Assembly (NCBI GenBank): GCA_964035575.1 | Contig: OZ037880.1 | Span: forward strand, 248,001 to 312,000 | Direction of reading: 5' to 3' | DNA length: 64,000 nt | Origin: Rhynchopus sp. YZ270_cl-10 | Lineage: Eukaryota; Euglenozoa; Diplonemea; Diplonemida; Diplonemidae | Part shown: piece after piece, positions 52,887-61,929 of the stretch | How the letters are laid out: each line of letters starts with the position of its first letter | Numbering within the stretch: the stretch's first letter is position 1 | Position numbers and translations under genes: made by a program | The notes under the pieces: model-generated | Told to the model about the DNA's origin: nothing | What the model saw: only the letters and a program-made list of their open reading frames with translations | Databases searched by the model: none

Positions 52887-54470
52887 TTAACAACTGGGAA
52901 TCGAAGCACACATAATTAGATCGTCAAAACTGCGTGTATAGAAAGGGCTTGCATCGAGCGAGCAGCTCTCAACGGAAAGAACGCGTCCACCTGCATCTGA
53001 GGTGCCGCCAATCACATCGTAGTTCTGTACTCTGGTGAGCATATCCCGTCCCTCCCCGAGGAATGAGTTGCACGCAACCAGAACTTCATGATTTTCACCC
53101 ATTTCAAGCGAGACTGGGGCACCTTGCATTGAAACTGCCTGCAGAAACTCTCGCTTTCTTGCATCATATATCTGCACCTCAAAGGGCCCCGCACGACTCG
53201 CCTTCTCCACCGCAAGCACCACATACCCCCCACACGGCGACACCCCCATATCATACACTTCAATCACATCAGGCCTCCGCCGATACATTGTTTGTTCGTG
53301 AGAGTTCAAATCAAGGTGTGATGTTTGCACTGCCTCTCGCGGATCCCAGCTTCGCAGTACAAAGTCGGATCCCATACCATAGAGACCAGCTTCTTGGCAG
53401 AAGGTGAGATTGGTGATGAAAATGTCAGACATTTTGGTATAACGGCCGAGATCATAGAGACGGAGAGGGGAGGAGGAGTGTTCGGTGGACCACAACGCGG
53501 TGTACGATTCGGTGGTGCCGACTGCGAGAAGGGAGGGGGCTGTGGGGTGGGAGGCGAAGGAGAGGATCGGCGCAAAGTCTGCGAGCTGGTATGTTCCTAG
53601 GGTGTTGTTGTCGGAGGGGGAGGTGCTCCGCAGAGTGGTGCACCCCCTCTCATCCGCTGCAGCCAGGATAGTTCGGCTGCCCTTCAAAAAACGCACCCCC
53701 GACACATTCGCCCCATTCTGCCACGCATCAACCACCACCCCATCGGAGGTCTCAGAAAACACACTTACCTTCCCCCCACATGCCACACCCAACACCCCTT
53801 CCGCAAAATCCACTGGACAAGCAAACCCCATTTCCTGAACCTGCAAACTCTTCGTCTCTCCTTCAAAAAGACGGGTATCAAAGGTTTTGGCTCGTTTTGG
53901 GTGTGGTTCTTCTTCTTCTTCATATAACGACCTTGCGGGGAAATTTTTGATAATTGATGTCCGGATTTTAAATGAATCGCACAATGCGCTGAGCAGAAAG
54001 AGATACCGATGGCGTTCTAGGAAATCTCGTGTACAGTGCAGCGCGGTAAGTGTAGTATGAAGGTCGAGGGTGTGCGTTTTGGAGGCAAAGGTGGTGGGTG
54101 CAGTGTGGAGCAGGCTACGCAGTTCCGGGAGGTCGCCAAGAATGGGAGAGACTTTGTGTTTAAGGGAAACGTTGATGAGGTGGTCGAAGACACGTCGTGC
54201 AGGATCGGCTTCGCCACGTTCTACCAGAACCCCTGCACTGTGCAATACCAAAGTAGCTACAATCCCTGCCACGCCGTCCTCACATCCCGTTGCCATGTCG
54301 GGTGCTCTGCAAGCCCCTTCTATCTCGCGTACGATAACGTCCGGTCTAGAGTCAACTCCCGCAGCGCCTTCAATAGCACCAACGAGTTGTGCGTGAACGG
54401 AGTCGTAGCCGTTCGCTTGCAGCCATTTCAAAACCTTTGCGGCTTGGTTTGCCCGCAAACCATCCGCCAT
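52887..54470 (-). CDS. LisH/WD40-type protein, possibly TAF5-like, 527 residues
   Basis: Residues about 10-30 (AKVLKWLQANGYDSVHAQLV) fit a LisH dimerisation motif. Residues about 85-175 are helical and recall the NTD2 domain of TAF5: ARRVFDHLINVSLKHKVSPI, a DLPELRSLL stretch, then LTALHCTRDFLERHRYLFLL. An acidic-basic linker with PKRAK near 191-195 could be a nuclear signal. Residues about 215-527 are a divergent beta-propeller with WD40-like strands (VSGVRFLKGSRTILAAAD, LLAVGTTESYTALWS, GLYGMGSDFVLRSWD). This order, LisH-NTD2-propeller, is that of TAF5, a TFIID scaffold. The propeller here is too diverged to be certain, and other LisH/WD40 proteins remain possible. It is a single exon and the stop is TAA. 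Confidence 0.7.
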   Translation of the reverse strand: MADGLRANQAAKVLKWLQANGYDSVHAQLVGAIEGAAGVDSRPDVIVREIEGACRAPDMATGCEDGVAGIVATLVLHSAGVLVERGEADPARRVFDHLINVSLKHKVSPILGDLPELRSLLHTAPTTFASKTHTLDLHTTLTALHCTRDFLERHRYLFLLSALCDSFKIRTSIIKNFPARSLYEEEEEPHPKRAKTFDTRLFEGETKSLQVQEMGFACPVDFAEGVLGVACGGKVSVFSETSDGVVVDAWQNGANVSGVRFLKGSRTILAAADERGCTTLRSTSPSDNNTLGTYQLADFAPILSFASHPTAPSLLAVGTTESYTALWSTEHSSSPLRLYDLGRYTKMSDIFITNLTFCQEAGLYGMGSDFVLRSWDPREAVQTSHLDLNSHEQTMYRRRPDVIEVYDMGVSPCGGYVVLAVEKASRAGPFEVQIYDARKREFLQAVSMQGAPVSLEMGENHEVLVACNSFLGEGRDMLTRVQNYDVIGGTSDAGGRVLSVESCSLDASPFYTRSFDDLIMCASIPSC

Positions 54471-55103
54471 TTTTGTTTTGTCTTTTATCGATGAAAAGAG
54501 GGAGAAGAAGAAGGAGAAAACCCCAGAATGAGAGAGAAAAAGTGGGGGCGGGGTGGGGTGGTGTCTTTTATAACGTTTTTTGCAAAGGAAAAAAAAGGGT
54601 GGGGGCTGTGAATGCGGCTATCAGTCGTTGTGTGTGTCCGGAAGCTAGTGGTCTGTAATTTCGCTGTTCACGCCGTGTGCATGGAAAGGGGGTGGTGCAG
54701 AGACCCTCCCCATCAGAGCAACAAACGATCCGTTTTTCAAGAAAACGTCTAAAGTGTTTGTGTCTTCACAAAAGTATGCAGGCACGGCCACACAGCTCCG
54801 TTACAGGTCAGGTAGCTTTCGGACAAGCCTGTTCACCAAAAAGCCGCTTCGCATAAAAAAAAGGACCCCCACCCCAAGTTCAAGAAATGTAACACTTCAC
54901 CAAAAAAAAATGGACAAAACATTTCTTTGCTGTACACTTAACATGCCACGCGCATTCACAAACAGCAATGCCTCTGCACAACACGCACACCATCTAAGGT
55001 GATTGGTGCAAAGACACGCCACGAAAAGAAAGTGTAAAAGGGAAAAAAACTGGGTATGCTTTTTTATCTTAGAACAACAGTTTACTTAGTAAACACCGAG
55101 GGT
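54471..55103. other. Spacer downstream of the GILT gene (expected 3' UTR)
   Basis: This 633-bp interval is where a SECIS element would lie if the GILT gene encodes selenocysteine. On the minus strand the best scrap I see is TGAACAGG...CCTGA around 54790-54836. It has TGA, then 13 nt to an AAA, then a nearby GA, but its lower stem is weak, so I do not call it. No gene is visible here. Confidence 0.4.
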
Positions 55104-55733
55104 TCACGCGAACGAGCGCGTGATGTTCAGTGCCGGAGAGTCGTTCGTGGATGTGCAGCATCCCGGCTTGGTTCCTGTCCACAGGTTGCACACGATCTTG
55201 GTGATGTCGCTGGGGTTCTTGATCTCCTTCCCGTGGCCAAAGAAGTACGGGGTGTAGGGGATGTTCTGCTTCTCAGTCTTCTTGCCCGCAATGTTGATGA
55301 GGTTCGCCCCCTGGCTGCCAGACATGCAGGTCTGGATGGTGGACCAGTCGAGGTTCTGCTTCTCGGCACACTTCTGCAGGTCCGTCAGCTTCTCGCTGGT
55401 GCTCTCGACGCACTCAGCGAACGTCATGTAGGTGAGCACGTCGTACTTGGTAATGTCCATCACACACGCCTCAGCCATGTTGCCAGTGCACTCAGTTGTG
55501 CCGTGCTGGCACACAATCTTACCGCTCTCGTTACGCGCGTTTCCGTACGGCACGTAGTCCCAGTTCATAATCGTCAGAATCCCGTCCCCCCTGAGTACTT
55601 TCATCACGGGGTCCATGGACTCCCTGCATCCGGGTCACATAGCCTCAGTGTACCAAGTCACGTTCGTCTTCTCCTGGGCGGAGACGGAGACAAACGCGAG
55701 GGACGCCAACACAACAGCCTGGAGGGTCTGCAT
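55104..55733 (-). CDS. GILT-family thiol reductase with in-frame TGA at the catalytic position (candidate selenoprotein)
   Basis: GILT proteins are secreted or lysosomal thioredoxin-like enzymes that reduce disulfides through a CxxC. The frame encodes 209 residues from ATG at 55733: a signal peptide (about 1-19), then the active-site region where the family has EALCxxC. Here it reads TEAM-(TGA)-PGC-RE, so codon 33 (55637-55635) is TGA in place of the first catalytic cysteine and C36 is the resolving one. The other hallmarks are intact: VPYGNA at 61-66, CQHGTTEC at 75-82, GN..EAC up to residue 90, QTCMSGSQGA, and a final cysteine pair. N-glycosylation sites include N24 and N68. TGA is also the terminal stop here and in neighbouring genes, so it is not simply reassigned. 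UxxC replacing CxxC is the classic sign of selenocysteine. A nonsense mutation is the alternative, but no other damage is seen. Confidence 0.8.
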
Positions 55734-55906
55734 GGTTTGAACTTTTTGAATGTGTGTTTATCTGCAAAAAAAACATGAAGATATTCCTTTGGGGAGGACA
55801 ACATAACCAAAAACGAGCACTTTTTTTTCTCTAAAAATCTAATCTACATACAACTCTACTTCCCCTTCTGATCATAACGTCAGAACACTCCCCCCACCCC
55901 CTCTCC
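55734..55906. other. Short spacer
   Basis: It contains A/T-rich DNA upstream of the GILT start, and CCCTCTCC (55899-55906), the left target-site copy of the hAT-type element. Confidence 0.5.
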
Positions 55907-56873
55907 CAGTGTTGGCAGAGTACGTGTACGTTGTACTTTTTGTACTTTGTACTTTTGTACTTTTTGACGTACTTTTTGGCGCCCAAATCCGTACTTTATG
56001 ACCCTATATTTTACCCTGGGAATTCGAAGCAAAATCCGTATTTCCCCTCTCTTCACCCCAATCACACTCAAAAAAGGTTTTTTGTTATTCAATGGTGTTC
56101 CGGAGAGGGCCCATATTGACATGTCCTTGACATGTCCCCGACAGTGGGGGGTGTCATTTTGTAATTTGCTTAAGAGTGGGTTTTGTTTTTGCCCGGGAAA
56201 ATCACCCACTAAGGAAGGGGTAGTGCTCAAAACCGCCCGAAGTCTGGAAGTGGCCGTCTTCTGGGCTATGTAGGCATCATAGGTGGTGCCTACTAGTGGT
56301 CTGAGCACACGGAGTTGCGACAACTCGGCCATAGTACCATAGTACCATAGTACCATAGTACCATAGTACCATAGTACCATAGTACCATAGTACCATAGTA
56401 CCATAGTACCATAGTACCATAGTACCATAGTACCATAGTACCATAGTACCATAGTACCATAGTACCATAGTACCATAGTACCATAGTACCATAGTACCAT
56501 AGTACCATAGTACCATAGTACCATAGTACCATAGTACCATAGTACCATAGTACCATAGTACCATAGTACCATAGTACCATAGTACCATAGTACCATAGTA
56601 CCATAGTACCATAAGGTCGCCCAGAGCCCACCACGCGCACATTCTTGAGAAGCCGTTTATAGCTCTGTGCACTGAGCATTTTCCGTACTGCCAACACTGC
56701 CCCCAAACCTTTTTTTTTTGCCCCCACACTGGTACACCAGCTGCACAAACCCGGCCACAAACCCAGATGTACTTTTTGTGTATTTTTTGTACTTTTTACG
56801 TACTTTTTGTACTATTGTACTATTGTACTTTTTACGTACTTTTTGAAATTGGACACGTACTCTGCCAACACTG
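55907..56873. mobile_element. Non-autonomous hAT-type element with an 8-bp tandem array
   Basis: The ends CAGTGTTGGCAGAGTACGTG and CACGTACTCTGCCAACACTG are perfect inverted repeats. CCCTCTCC is directly repeated outside (55899-55906 and 56874-56881). An 8-bp duplication with CAGTG ends is the hallmark of the hAT superfamily. Both subterminal regions are arrays of GTACTTTTT-type words. The middle contains a 285-bp array of an 8-bp unit (56329-56613) and a decayed GGTGTTCCGG-type repeat (56093-56150). There is no transposase, so movement would need one supplied in trans. It interrupts the CUB-domain fragment at 56882-57095. Confidence 0.88.
56329..56613. repeat. 8-bp tandem array, unit CCATAGTA, about 35 copies
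   Basis: Perfect copies run over about 285 bp. All minus-strand frames stay open because eight is not a multiple of three, giving a spurious repeating peptide. It sits centrally in the hAT-type element. Confidence 0.95.
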
Positions 56874-56881
56874 CCCTCTCC

Positions 56882-57095
56882 CCCCTCCCGCTGTTGCCGA
56901 TGTATCCACAAAGCTGTCACTGACGACAGGCCACATCGACGCGCCGCTCTCTGTGCGGAACTTTCTCCACGTGAAAGTCAGCGTCCCTTCGCACACCACG
57001 TACCAGCACCGCATCTGGTCGCCCAGGTAGTTCCCCGAGCCCGCCGGGTACGTGATCGAGCCGCTCGCACCTGCGTCTGTCCAGACTAGACTGCG
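56882..57095 (-). pseudogene. CUB-domain gene fragment, truncated by the hAT-type element
   Basis: On the minus strand a reading frame opens after a TGA (57096-57098) and gives a CUB-like start: SGSITYPAGSGNYLGDQMRC, WYVVCEGTLTFTWRKFRTES, then WPVVSDSF. CUB domains are extracellular beta-sandwiches; the pattern of a conserved SG.I.YP, NY, a cysteine followed by W, then alternating hydrophobics is clear. The frame has no start codon upstream and begins only 9 bp after the stop of the coiled-coil gene. It runs into the hAT-type element about 35 codons later. It is a fragment of a secreted or membrane protein gene, not part of the coiled-coil protein. Confidence 0.6.
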
Positions 57096-57103
57096 TCAGG
57101 CCC

Positions 57104-58135
57104 TCACATAACCGGGGGAAACGACGGAGATGTCCTTGGCGTGGGTCCCGCGATGTTTCGGGTATACTGGGGGCTGTGCCCATAGAGGCTTGCAGTGCGG
57201 GCACCCATTTGGGGTGAAACGGGGGGCACCACGGGGGTGGGCACGGCGTGCAGGGGAGGGGATGGGTATCCCCCACCACCTCCACCTCCCCCCACTGGCG
57301 GACGCCTTGTAGGCGATATGAAAGAAGACGATGACCGCGACAACGCTCTTTGCATGCCTCCACCACCACCACCTCCACCTACACCTCCCCCTCCTCCTCC
57401 ACCACCACCCGCTTCTCTCTCATAAGCCGCCACTGCCCTTTCTCTAATCCGCTCCACATCTGCACTGAACATATCCGGGGAACGCCCATTCTGCCCCCCC
57501 TCCTGTTCAGGTGACTGCGGCACCGGGCGGTCCATATCCACAATCGCATCTTCGGCAAGACCTTTGAGCAGCTCTGTTGTAAATGCGGACCAAGGTCCTG
57601 GCTTCTTCACGGGGATGTTGAGGTTGACGTTTTCTTGTATAGCTTCGCCGCGAGCGATGGTCGATTTGTCGGACGTTGCGACAGAGGTTTGCGTGGAGAC
57701 ATCCCTCCTTGGTCTGGTGCGGAATAGATCAAGCTGTTCGGCCATAGCGCGGACCTCGAGGTCCTTATGGCTGACCCCTTCGGCCTCGTGGAGGAGGACC
57801 GATTGGTGTTCCTCTAGCGTGGCGCGTTGTGTGTCGATGTGGCGTTCCTTTTCGCGAAGCGCCTGGACACGGTGTTCAAAGGCAGCCTGCTTATGTTGGA
57901 AGGCAGCCATGCGTTCGCTCAGACGTGCCTCCTTCTCTTCAATTTCTGCTAAGAGTGTGGCGCTGGTGCTTTCCCTCTGCAGTGCTTCAGCCAGCATGTC
58001 GCGTGCCTCTGCGACGCGTGCGTCGGTACTGGTCTGACCCTCTGCCTCTGTTGGTGCAGCATGTCTTTCCTTCAACAATATATCACTAAACGGCGCCCCA
58101 TAACCCCGTCTCGGGGACACTGTGTGGTTTTGCAT
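57104..58135 (-). CDS. Coiled-coil protein with Gly-rich tail, 343 residues
   Basis: Unrecognised family. The start is the ATG of MQNHTVSPRRGYG; codons further upstream are low-complexity and were excluded. Residues about 20-165 are a long heptad-rich coiled coil (ARDMLAEALQRES, EKEARLSERMAAFQHKQ, EKERHIDTQRATLEEHQ). The C-terminal third has two poly-Gly runs and Ser/Pro-rich sequence with a short LSRSSSSFISPTRRP basic patch. The layout (coiled coil, Gly runs, Ser/Arg/Pro tail) resembles its two upstream neighbours at 58406-59857 and 60868-61929, though clear sequence homology was not seen. A cytoskeletal or scaffold role is a guess. The gene stops 9 bp before an unrelated CUB fragment, so its 3' end may have been rearranged. 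Confidence 0.7.
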   Translation of the reverse strand: MQNHTVSPRRGYGAPFSDILLKERHAAPTEAEGQTSTDARVAEARDMLAEALQRESTSATLLAEIEEKEARLSERMAAFQHKQAAFEHRVQALREKERHIDTQRATLEEHQSVLLHEAEGVSHKDLEVRAMAEQLDLFRTRPRRDVSTQTSVATSDKSTIARGEAIQENVNLNIPVKKPGPWSAFTTELLKGLAEDAIVDMDRPVPQSPEQEGGQNGRSPDMFSADVERIRERAVAAYEREAGGGGGGGGGVGGGGGGGGMQRALSRSSSSFISPTRRPPVGGGGGGGGYPSPPLHAVPTPVVPPVSPQMGARTASLYGHSPQYTRNIAGPTPRTSPSFPPVM

Positions 58136-58405
58136 GGAATTTGATGCCCAATTTTTTTTTTCTCTGTAGAGTGAGTGGAGCGAGAGGGGCAAATTGAGAA
58201 AAGGAAGAAAATCAGGTAGTGGTTGGAGGTTAATTCTAGTCCAGAGGTGGATTGGGATTGGGGTGTTTTTTTGTTGTAAAAGATGAAGTCTCGTTGTGTA
58301 CATCTTGAAAGGGGTTGGAAAGCTTACAAAATGGGGGGTTTCTACAAAAAAAGTGCCGTCTCTAGTGACGGACACTGGAAAAAAAATGAAAAGAAAATTG
58401 AGGCC
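58136..58405. other. Short spacer between coiled-coil genes
   Basis: It is T-rich on the minus strand with no repeat family seen. It presumably carries the promoter or UTR of the 58135 gene. Confidence 0.4.
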
Positions 58406-59857
58406 TCATGCAACGAGATGGTTTGGTATGCTTGAGGCGGATCTATAGGAGCCAGAGCCCCGGCGCGAAAAGGCGGTTGAATTGCTGCGTGACCTGCCTG
58501 TGAAGACGCCGTCGCTGGCTGCATCTGGCTGGCTGTTGACGGGGTCGATGCGGGCCACCTCCTCGCCCGTCACCTTCTTCAGCTCCTGCATGAAGGTGTC
58601 CAGGTAGGAGAGCGCTTCCTTTCTGTGCTCTGTCACGCCTGGCTGCTGGCGTTCTGCCGGTGTGGCAGCGGTGGTGGTGGTGGGGCCCACAGAGGGCTGC
58701 TGGGGAGGTGGCTGCTGCTGCTGCTGCATGGCATATGAACATCGTCCACTGCTTGCAAACTGCTGCATCGGTGTCTGTGCAGGTGTCGGACTGCACAGTG
58801 CAGACCTGTCGATGCGCTGTGTGCGCTGTGCAGGCGGCGGTGGCACAAAGCTGTTGTAGTTGAATGTGTTGTCAGGAGAGTCTGGTGCAGCCTCGGCAAG
58901 AGGGTTGCGTAGGGATGCTGCGCGCATGGTGGGCTGTGCGGGTTGGTGGTGGTGGTGGTGGCCCACGGAGTCTGCGCGTGGTGCGTTTGACGAAGGGGGC
59001 ACAGAGGAACGGCCGCTGGTGCTGCGCTCGTCGCGTGCGGTGCTGCCAGCTGAACTCCCGCTTCTGAGGCTGAAGGCTGCGGAAGGGTGGTTTTGGTGCA
59101 TCTGCTGGTACTGTTGCTCTTGTTGTTGCTGTTGATGTTGCTCTTGTTGTTTTTGTTGCTGCTGCTGGTACTGTTGCTGTTGCTGTTGATGTTGATGTTG
59201 GTGCTGTTGGTGTTGTTCTTGTTGTTTTTGCTGCTGTTGCTGCTGTTGAAGGTGCTGTTGCTTCTGCTGCTCGTATTGCTGCTGCTGAACCGGCTCGTCC
59301 TTCGACGCTTCATACTCTTTCACATTCTGCGCCAAAGCGTTCAGCGTCGACGAATAAAACGTTGACGAATGCGACCTCCGCGAGGAGGGGCTCTTTGTCC
59401 TATTCTTGGCACCCCCACCACCCCCACCGGCCTCAAGCTCGCAGACGCGCTCCTCAAGCTTCTGTATCGTTGTCTTGGCCTGTTTAAGGTTCTGTTCGAG
59501 ACGTCTGTTGTGGGTTTCTTGTTGGGAGATGATCTTTGAGTATTGCTCCTCCATTTCGACGTAGCGCGTGTCAGGGTCGTGGTCGGGGGTGCTGCTGGTG
59601 GCTGTGGTGTTGAGGCCACGGCGTGCGTCGTCGAGCTGCTGCGTGAGGTGCTTGCTGTGTGCAACAGCACGCTCCTTCTCTTCGAACAGCGTCTTGAGAC
59701 GCCCTGCCATCATCTCCATTGAAGTACGGTTCTGTGCCAGCATCGACAACAGCTTCGCCACTTCATCCTCAGACGCTTGCGACGGTTGCTTCGTTTGATC
59801 ACACAAATCTGAAGCCAACGCCTTCAACTTCTCTGCAGTCGTTGCAAAGTTCTCCAT
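58406..59857 (-). CDS. Coiled-coil, Gln-rich protein, 483 residues (paralogue of 60868-61929)
   Basis: Unrecognised family. Residues about 1-150 are coiled coil. They include EEQYSKIISQQETHNRRLEQ followed by a Lys/Glu heptad stretch, which matches EEQYSSIISQQEETIRRLEG of the gene at 60868-61929. A long Gln/His tract occupies about 195-275, encoded by mixed CAG/CAA codons. Then come Ser-rich and Pro/Gln-rich stretches. Near the C-terminus a short helix (EALSYLDTFMQELKKVTG) matches ALQAFLADMNKELTSMD of the paralogue. So the ends are conserved and the middle has diverged by repeat expansion. The stop is TGA. Function is unknown. Confidence 0.75.
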   Translation of the reverse strand: MENFATTAEKLKALASDLCDQTKQPSQASEDEVAKLLSMLAQNRTSMEMMAGRLKTLFEEKERAVAHSKHLTQQLDDARRGLNTTATSSTPDHDPDTRYVEMEEQYSKIISQQETHNRRLEQNLKQAKTTIQKLEERVCELEAGGGGGGAKNRTKSPSSRRSHSSTFYSSTLNALAQNVKEYEASKDEPVQQQQYEQQKQQHLQQQQQQQKQQEQHQQHQHQHQQQQQQYQQQQQKQQEQHQQQQQEQQYQQMHQNHPSAAFSLRSGSSAGSTARDERSTSGRSSVPPSSNAPRADSVGHHHHHQPAQPTMRAASLRNPLAEAAPDSPDNTFNYNSFVPPPPAQRTQRIDRSALCSPTPAQTPMQQFASSGRCSYAMQQQQQPPPQQPSVGPTTTTAATPAERQQPGVTEHRKEALSYLDTFMQELKKVTGEEVARIDPVNSQPDAASDGVFTGRSRSNSTAFSRRGSGSYRSASSIPNHLVA

Positions 59858-60867
59858 GGTGCTCTATCAAAAACGCAAAAAAAATGAAAAAGAAAAAATT
59901 TGGTAAGATGACCCTATGGGTCACCTTAAGGTGCGTGGAGAAAATGGGATTGCCTGGTGTGTATAGTTGAAGAGGAGGGTGGAGGGTTGAAACTAAAGGG
60001 TTTAAAAAAAAAGGGGGAGAGCGGTGGTTTTTTTGTGCATCTAATAGGGGGTGGGGTATGGGGGAAATGAGTGTTTTGCTCAATGGGTGTGCCATTTGTT
60101 AGTACAACAAAAAAGAAAAAGACGCTTTTTGTTTTTTTGTAAAGGCAGGAATACCGTTTCACCGTTTTTTTTTTCGTCGGGCTGACATCGTGTTGCAGAC
60201 CAGGTACAATAATTTGTGGAGAAACCAGTTTGGTATCGCTGTCGTTTTTTTTTAGTACTCAGTACCATAACCGTAAAATATCGGTCACTATTTCCTCTAA
60301 ATTCAAAACTGGAAGAAAAAAAAATACACACAACTAGGGGGAAGACACACACAGAAAGGTAGGGGCGTTTTTTTTTTGATTGTGAATTCTGCATCCCATC
60401 GATACCTCTGCACAAGAGAAAAAACAAATCTATAAAAAAAGAACATGAAGAGATGAACGCTTCTCGTGCACGCACATCTTTTACCACTGTCGTTATCGTG
60501 CGGGGATACCTTGGGTTTTGAAAGTTGGCAGTCTACAGAAAAATTTGAGCGATGTGATGTGCTCTCTTGCACATCACCTTTTAAAAAAAATACCGGAGTT
60601 CAGCTAAAACCATCGCTTGACACCCCCAAAACTTTCCTCCAGGAAAGACAGGAAAGACAAGAGAGAGAGAGAGAGAGAGAGAGAGATATTTGCCCCCCAT
60701 TTTTTGACAAAACAAGAATACAACTTAAATATAAACCAACCCCCTCCATCCCAAACACAAAAAAGATGAATTTGTCGTCACGTGAACACATTGTACAAAA
60801 AAAAAAATCACTTTTTTTCAAAACCTGAAGTGGTTTCACTAAACATCACCCCCAAACTCACCATTTT
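59858..60867. other. Spacer with repeats
   Basis: It carries a shortened TAAGATGACCCTATGGGTCACCTTA hairpin (59900-59932), a TTCTCGTGC hairpin at about 60446-60482, a GA microsatellite at about 60661-60687, and A/T runs. No gene is visible. Confidence 0.5.
60661..60687. repeat. GA microsatellite
   Basis: An uninterrupted GA run. Similar GA runs occur at 903-917 and 32392-32412, and CA or TG runs near 21770, 24340 and 33012. Confidence 0.9.
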
Positions 60868-61346
60868 TTATCGTCTGGGATATCCCATTGCCCCTCCTGC
60901 GCTATGTCGGGGTTCGGAGGAGAGCGACCTGCCTGGTAATGGGCTTCGACTTGGTGCGCGCGAGAAGGCGGAGTTGAGGACCACTGTGCGTTGTGTCTGT
61001 GCAGCGTCCATGCTGGTCAGCTCTTTGTTCATATCGGCAAGAAAGGCTTGGAGGGCACGCGGGTCGGCCATGTCAGTGGGGGGGAGCACTCCACCTCCAC
61101 CTCCACCTCGCCCCGAATGGCTCACCCCTCTCTCCACAGCCTGCACACCACTCTGACCGGACACACCCTTCTGCACATTCCCTCGCTGCCCATTCCCCCC
61201 ATCCACATTCTGGCCACTCAGCCGTCTCTGCGGCACACCACCACCACCACCACCACCACCCTCCCCCTCCTCCCTCACCCTCCCATAATGCAACGTATTC
61301 TGCACTGCCGGTGGCGGTGCTGGGACCAGCTCCTCATCGACCCCTC

Positions 61347-61377
<31 letters not shown>

Positions 61378-61929
61378 TCCTGCCCCTGCCCGCGGTGAGC
61401 GCAGTCTATATTTGTAGGATTGTGGCGTTCCGATCATGGACCCCTTCGGCATGTTTGCAGCGTTTTCCTCGATGCTTTCGAACTTCGCTATGCTGTCATG
61501 CGCTTCTTTGAGTTGGCCTTCCAGGCGCCGTATGGTCTCCTCCTGTTGGGAGATGATTGAGGAGTATTGCTCTTCGGTGTGAAGGCGGTTGCGACGTTCG
61601 CTTTGAAGCCGTGCGGATAGGTCTGTAGTGGTGGTCAGAACCTCCGCATCGGCAGCAGAAGGGACGACTGCATTGCCGGAGGAGGAGAGTTGTGCGTGGA
61701 GGTGCTGGCTATCTTTTGCTAAGGCCTCGAGGTTCGCCTGCAACCGTTTGTTGTGCGCCGCAAGCTTCGCGGTCTCTCCGTTCGCAGTATCCAACATAGT
61801 AGTGTACTCCCCCACCACTCTTTCATAATACGCAACAATCGTCTGCATTTCTTGCTTTGAAACAACACCGCTAGCAGCAGACCCCCTAGAAGTAATGCTT
61901 CCCCTCCGTTTTGCTTCTTTCCCTTCCAT
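60868..61929 (-). CDS. Coiled-coil protein with poly-Gly runs, 353 residues (paralogue of 58406-59857)
   Basis: Unrecognised family. The N-terminus is basic and Ser-rich (MEGKEAKRRGSITSRGS), followed by a coiled coil to about residue 155. This includes EEQYSSIISQQEETIRRLEG, the best-conserved block shared with the downstream neighbour. The middle has three poly-Gly runs, and the C-terminus has the short helix ALQAFLADMNKELTSMD and a Ser/Arg/Pro tail (SRAPSRSPLPGRSLSSEPR). It ends at TAA. Being next to its paralogue in the same orientation suggests a tandem duplication followed by divergence of the low-complexity middle. Confidence 0.75.

Noticed and set aside
55104-55733. TGA reassigned to an ordinary amino acid
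   Set aside because: Six other genes here end at TGA in the right place by domain length, and only the GILT gene has an internal one, at the catalytic position.
31050-56613. CRISPR array
   Set aside because: The tandem arrays have 8-bp units without spacers, and the host is eukaryotic.
55880-56760. Repeating WYYGTMVL peptide frames
   Set aside because: A product of the 8-bp CCATAGTA array within the hAT-type element.
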